A program made the position numbers and the translations under genes. The notes under the pieces are model-generated. The model did no database searches, had not been told where the DNA came from, and was given only the letters and a program-made list of their open reading frames with translations. A stretch of DNA of 22,105 nucleotides. Origin: Natronohydrobacter sp. (lineage in GTDB: Bacteria; Pseudomonadota; Alphaproteobacteria; Rhodobacterales; Rhodobacteraceae). The stretch spans positions 1-22,105 of the forward strand of contig SKSL01000006.1 of the NCBI GenBank assembly GCA_007123015.1. The letters are read 5' to 3'. Below, piece by piece: positions 21,278-22,105 of the stretch (positions are counted from its first letter, which is position 1; each line of letters begins with the position of its first letter).

Positions 21278-22105
21278 TAAACGCTCGTCCTGTCTTTCAT
21301 ATCTTTGCCCTCGGCGCCTTTGCCCTGACGCTCGGGCTGGCCGAGAGCGCTGCGCAAACTGCGTCCAACGATGATCTGCGCGCGCTGCGCTATTATCTGC
21401 AAGAGAACGATCAGGCCGCGGCGCGCGCGGAATTGCGGCGGCTGCGGCTGGCCTTCCCCGACTGGCGTCCGCCGGAAAACATGGATGACCTGTTGGCGGC
21501 ACAGACTGCGGCTTCGGTCGATGAAGGCGCGATCTGGCGGCTGATCGAACGGCGCGACTATGCGGCCGCGCGCCAGCAGATCGAGCGCGGGCGCAACTCT
21601 GTCGCGGGCTGGACACCGCCCTCCGACATGCTGCGGGTGCTCGAAACCAACGAGGCGCAGGACAATTTCACCGCCGCCGTCAATGCACGCGATGCCACGC
21701 AAGCCATCTCGATTGCACGGCGGTCACCACAGCTGCTGAGTTGTGAGCGCATCAACAATGCCTGGCTTCTGGCTGATATGTATATTCTGGCGGGTCAGAA
21801 AAGCACGGCCCTGACCACGTATCGCAATACAGTGCAATCCTGCCCGACCTACAGCCAGATGCAAACGACGCTGGAAAAATCATCGGCGATTGCCTCGCGG
21901 TCCGAATTGCGCGACCTGTTCGGCGTGGCGCGGCGGGCCAATCCCAATGCGCGCCCCCAGCTTGATCAGCTGGAAACCCGGCTTCTTGGGGGCGGGGCAG
22001 CCCCTGCGACTGCAGCAACCCCGCAACGTGCAGCGCCCGCACGGCAAGCAGCCGCGCCGGCCCGTTCAGCGACACCCGCTGCGCCCGCCGCAGCCCCTGC
22101 GCGCG
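21274..22105 (+). CDS. Secreted helical-repeat (TPR-like) protein of the cellulose operon, 3' truncated
   Basis: This frame opens with an ATG overlapping the bcsZ stop (ATGATAA, 4-bp overlap) and runs open to the right edge, 277 codons seen. It has a signal peptide (about residues 1-28, ending ESAAQ). Helical sequence follows, with two related segments: LRYYLQENDQAAARAELRRL then FPDWRPPENMDDLL (about 38-75), and IWRLIERRDYAAARQQIERG then WTPPSDMLRVL (about 90-126). Further TPR-like helices (NAWLLADMYILAGQKSTALTTY) come next. From about residue 245 it enters an Ala/Pro-rich linker. It occupies the place of bcsC, whose product combines periplasmic TPRs with an outer-membrane barrel, but the missing 3' part decides whether a barrel or another domain follows. 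It is probably a periplasmic scaffold for glucan export. The function is inferred from position and fold only. Confidence 0.75.
   Translation, partial: MINARPVFHIFALGAFALTLGLAESAAQTASNDDLRALRYYLQENDQAAARAELRRLRLAFPDWRPPENMDDLLAAQTAASVDEGAIWRLIERRDYAAARQQIERGRNSVAGWTPPSDMLRVLETNEAQDNFTAAVNARDATQAISIARRSPQLLSCERINNAWLLADMYILAGQKSTALTTYRNTVQSCPTYSQMQTTLEKSSAIASRSELRDLFGVARRANPNARPQLDQLETRLLGGGAAPATAATPQRAAPARQAAAPARSATPAAPAAAPAR

Noticed and set aside
1..22105. CRISPR arrays, tRNA/rRNA genes, insertion sequences, phage or defence genes
   Set aside because: No regularly spaced repeats, tRNA-like cloverleaf, transposase or defence-type domain was seen in either strand by eye.

Overview
The window looks like chromosomal DNA of an alphaproteobacterium, most likely a member of the Rhodobacteraceae. 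The base composition is GC-rich, the codon bias is even, and genes are packed with 4-bp ATGA/GTGA overlaps. The cellulose synthase has its catalytic and c-di-GMP residues at almost the same positions as Rhodobacter sphaeroides BcsA. The taxonomic call is inference. No rRNA, tRNA, CRISPR array, insertion sequence or phage gene was seen.

Layout: (1) 1-170, the 5' end of an ABC importer-type ATPase on the minus strand, then a 323-bp divergent intergenic region. (2) 494-4802, a three-gene exporter operon (ATPase, double-FtsX permease, HlyD-type periplasmic adaptor) followed by a hairpin terminator candidate. (3) 5146-9201, a 1351-residue hybrid sensor kinase (GAF, six PAS-like modules, HisKA, HATPase, receiver). 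(4) 9202-9504, a structured convergent spacer with a 32-bp near-perfect palindrome. (5) 9505-10948, a rhomboid protease and an exopolysaccharide sugar transferase, both minus. (6) An ExeA-like AAA ATPase divergent from the sugar transferase across about 400 bp that carries three copies of an ATCATGG element. (7) A housekeeping block: glyoxalase I (minus), then thyA, folA and a short ribosome hibernation factor. (8) 14831 to the right edge, a bacterial cellulose operon: BcsN-like lipoprotein, bcsA, bcsB, bcsZ, and a truncated helical-repeat secreted protein that sits where bcsC would be expected.

How the genes work together: the cellulose genes form one transcription unit. BcsA polymerises UDP-glucose under c-di-GMP control through PilZ, BcsB guides the glucan in the periplasm, BcsZ trims it, and the flanking lipoprotein and repeat protein probably help envelope passage. 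The sugar transferase and ATPase suggest a second envelope polysaccharide. ThyA and DHFR close the dTMP/folate cycle. The large kinase has no dedicated response regulator beside it.

Most genes are recognisable families. The least understood parts are the BcsN-like protein, the repeat protein after bcsZ, the divergent polysaccharide intergenic region, and the palindromic element at 9342-9373.
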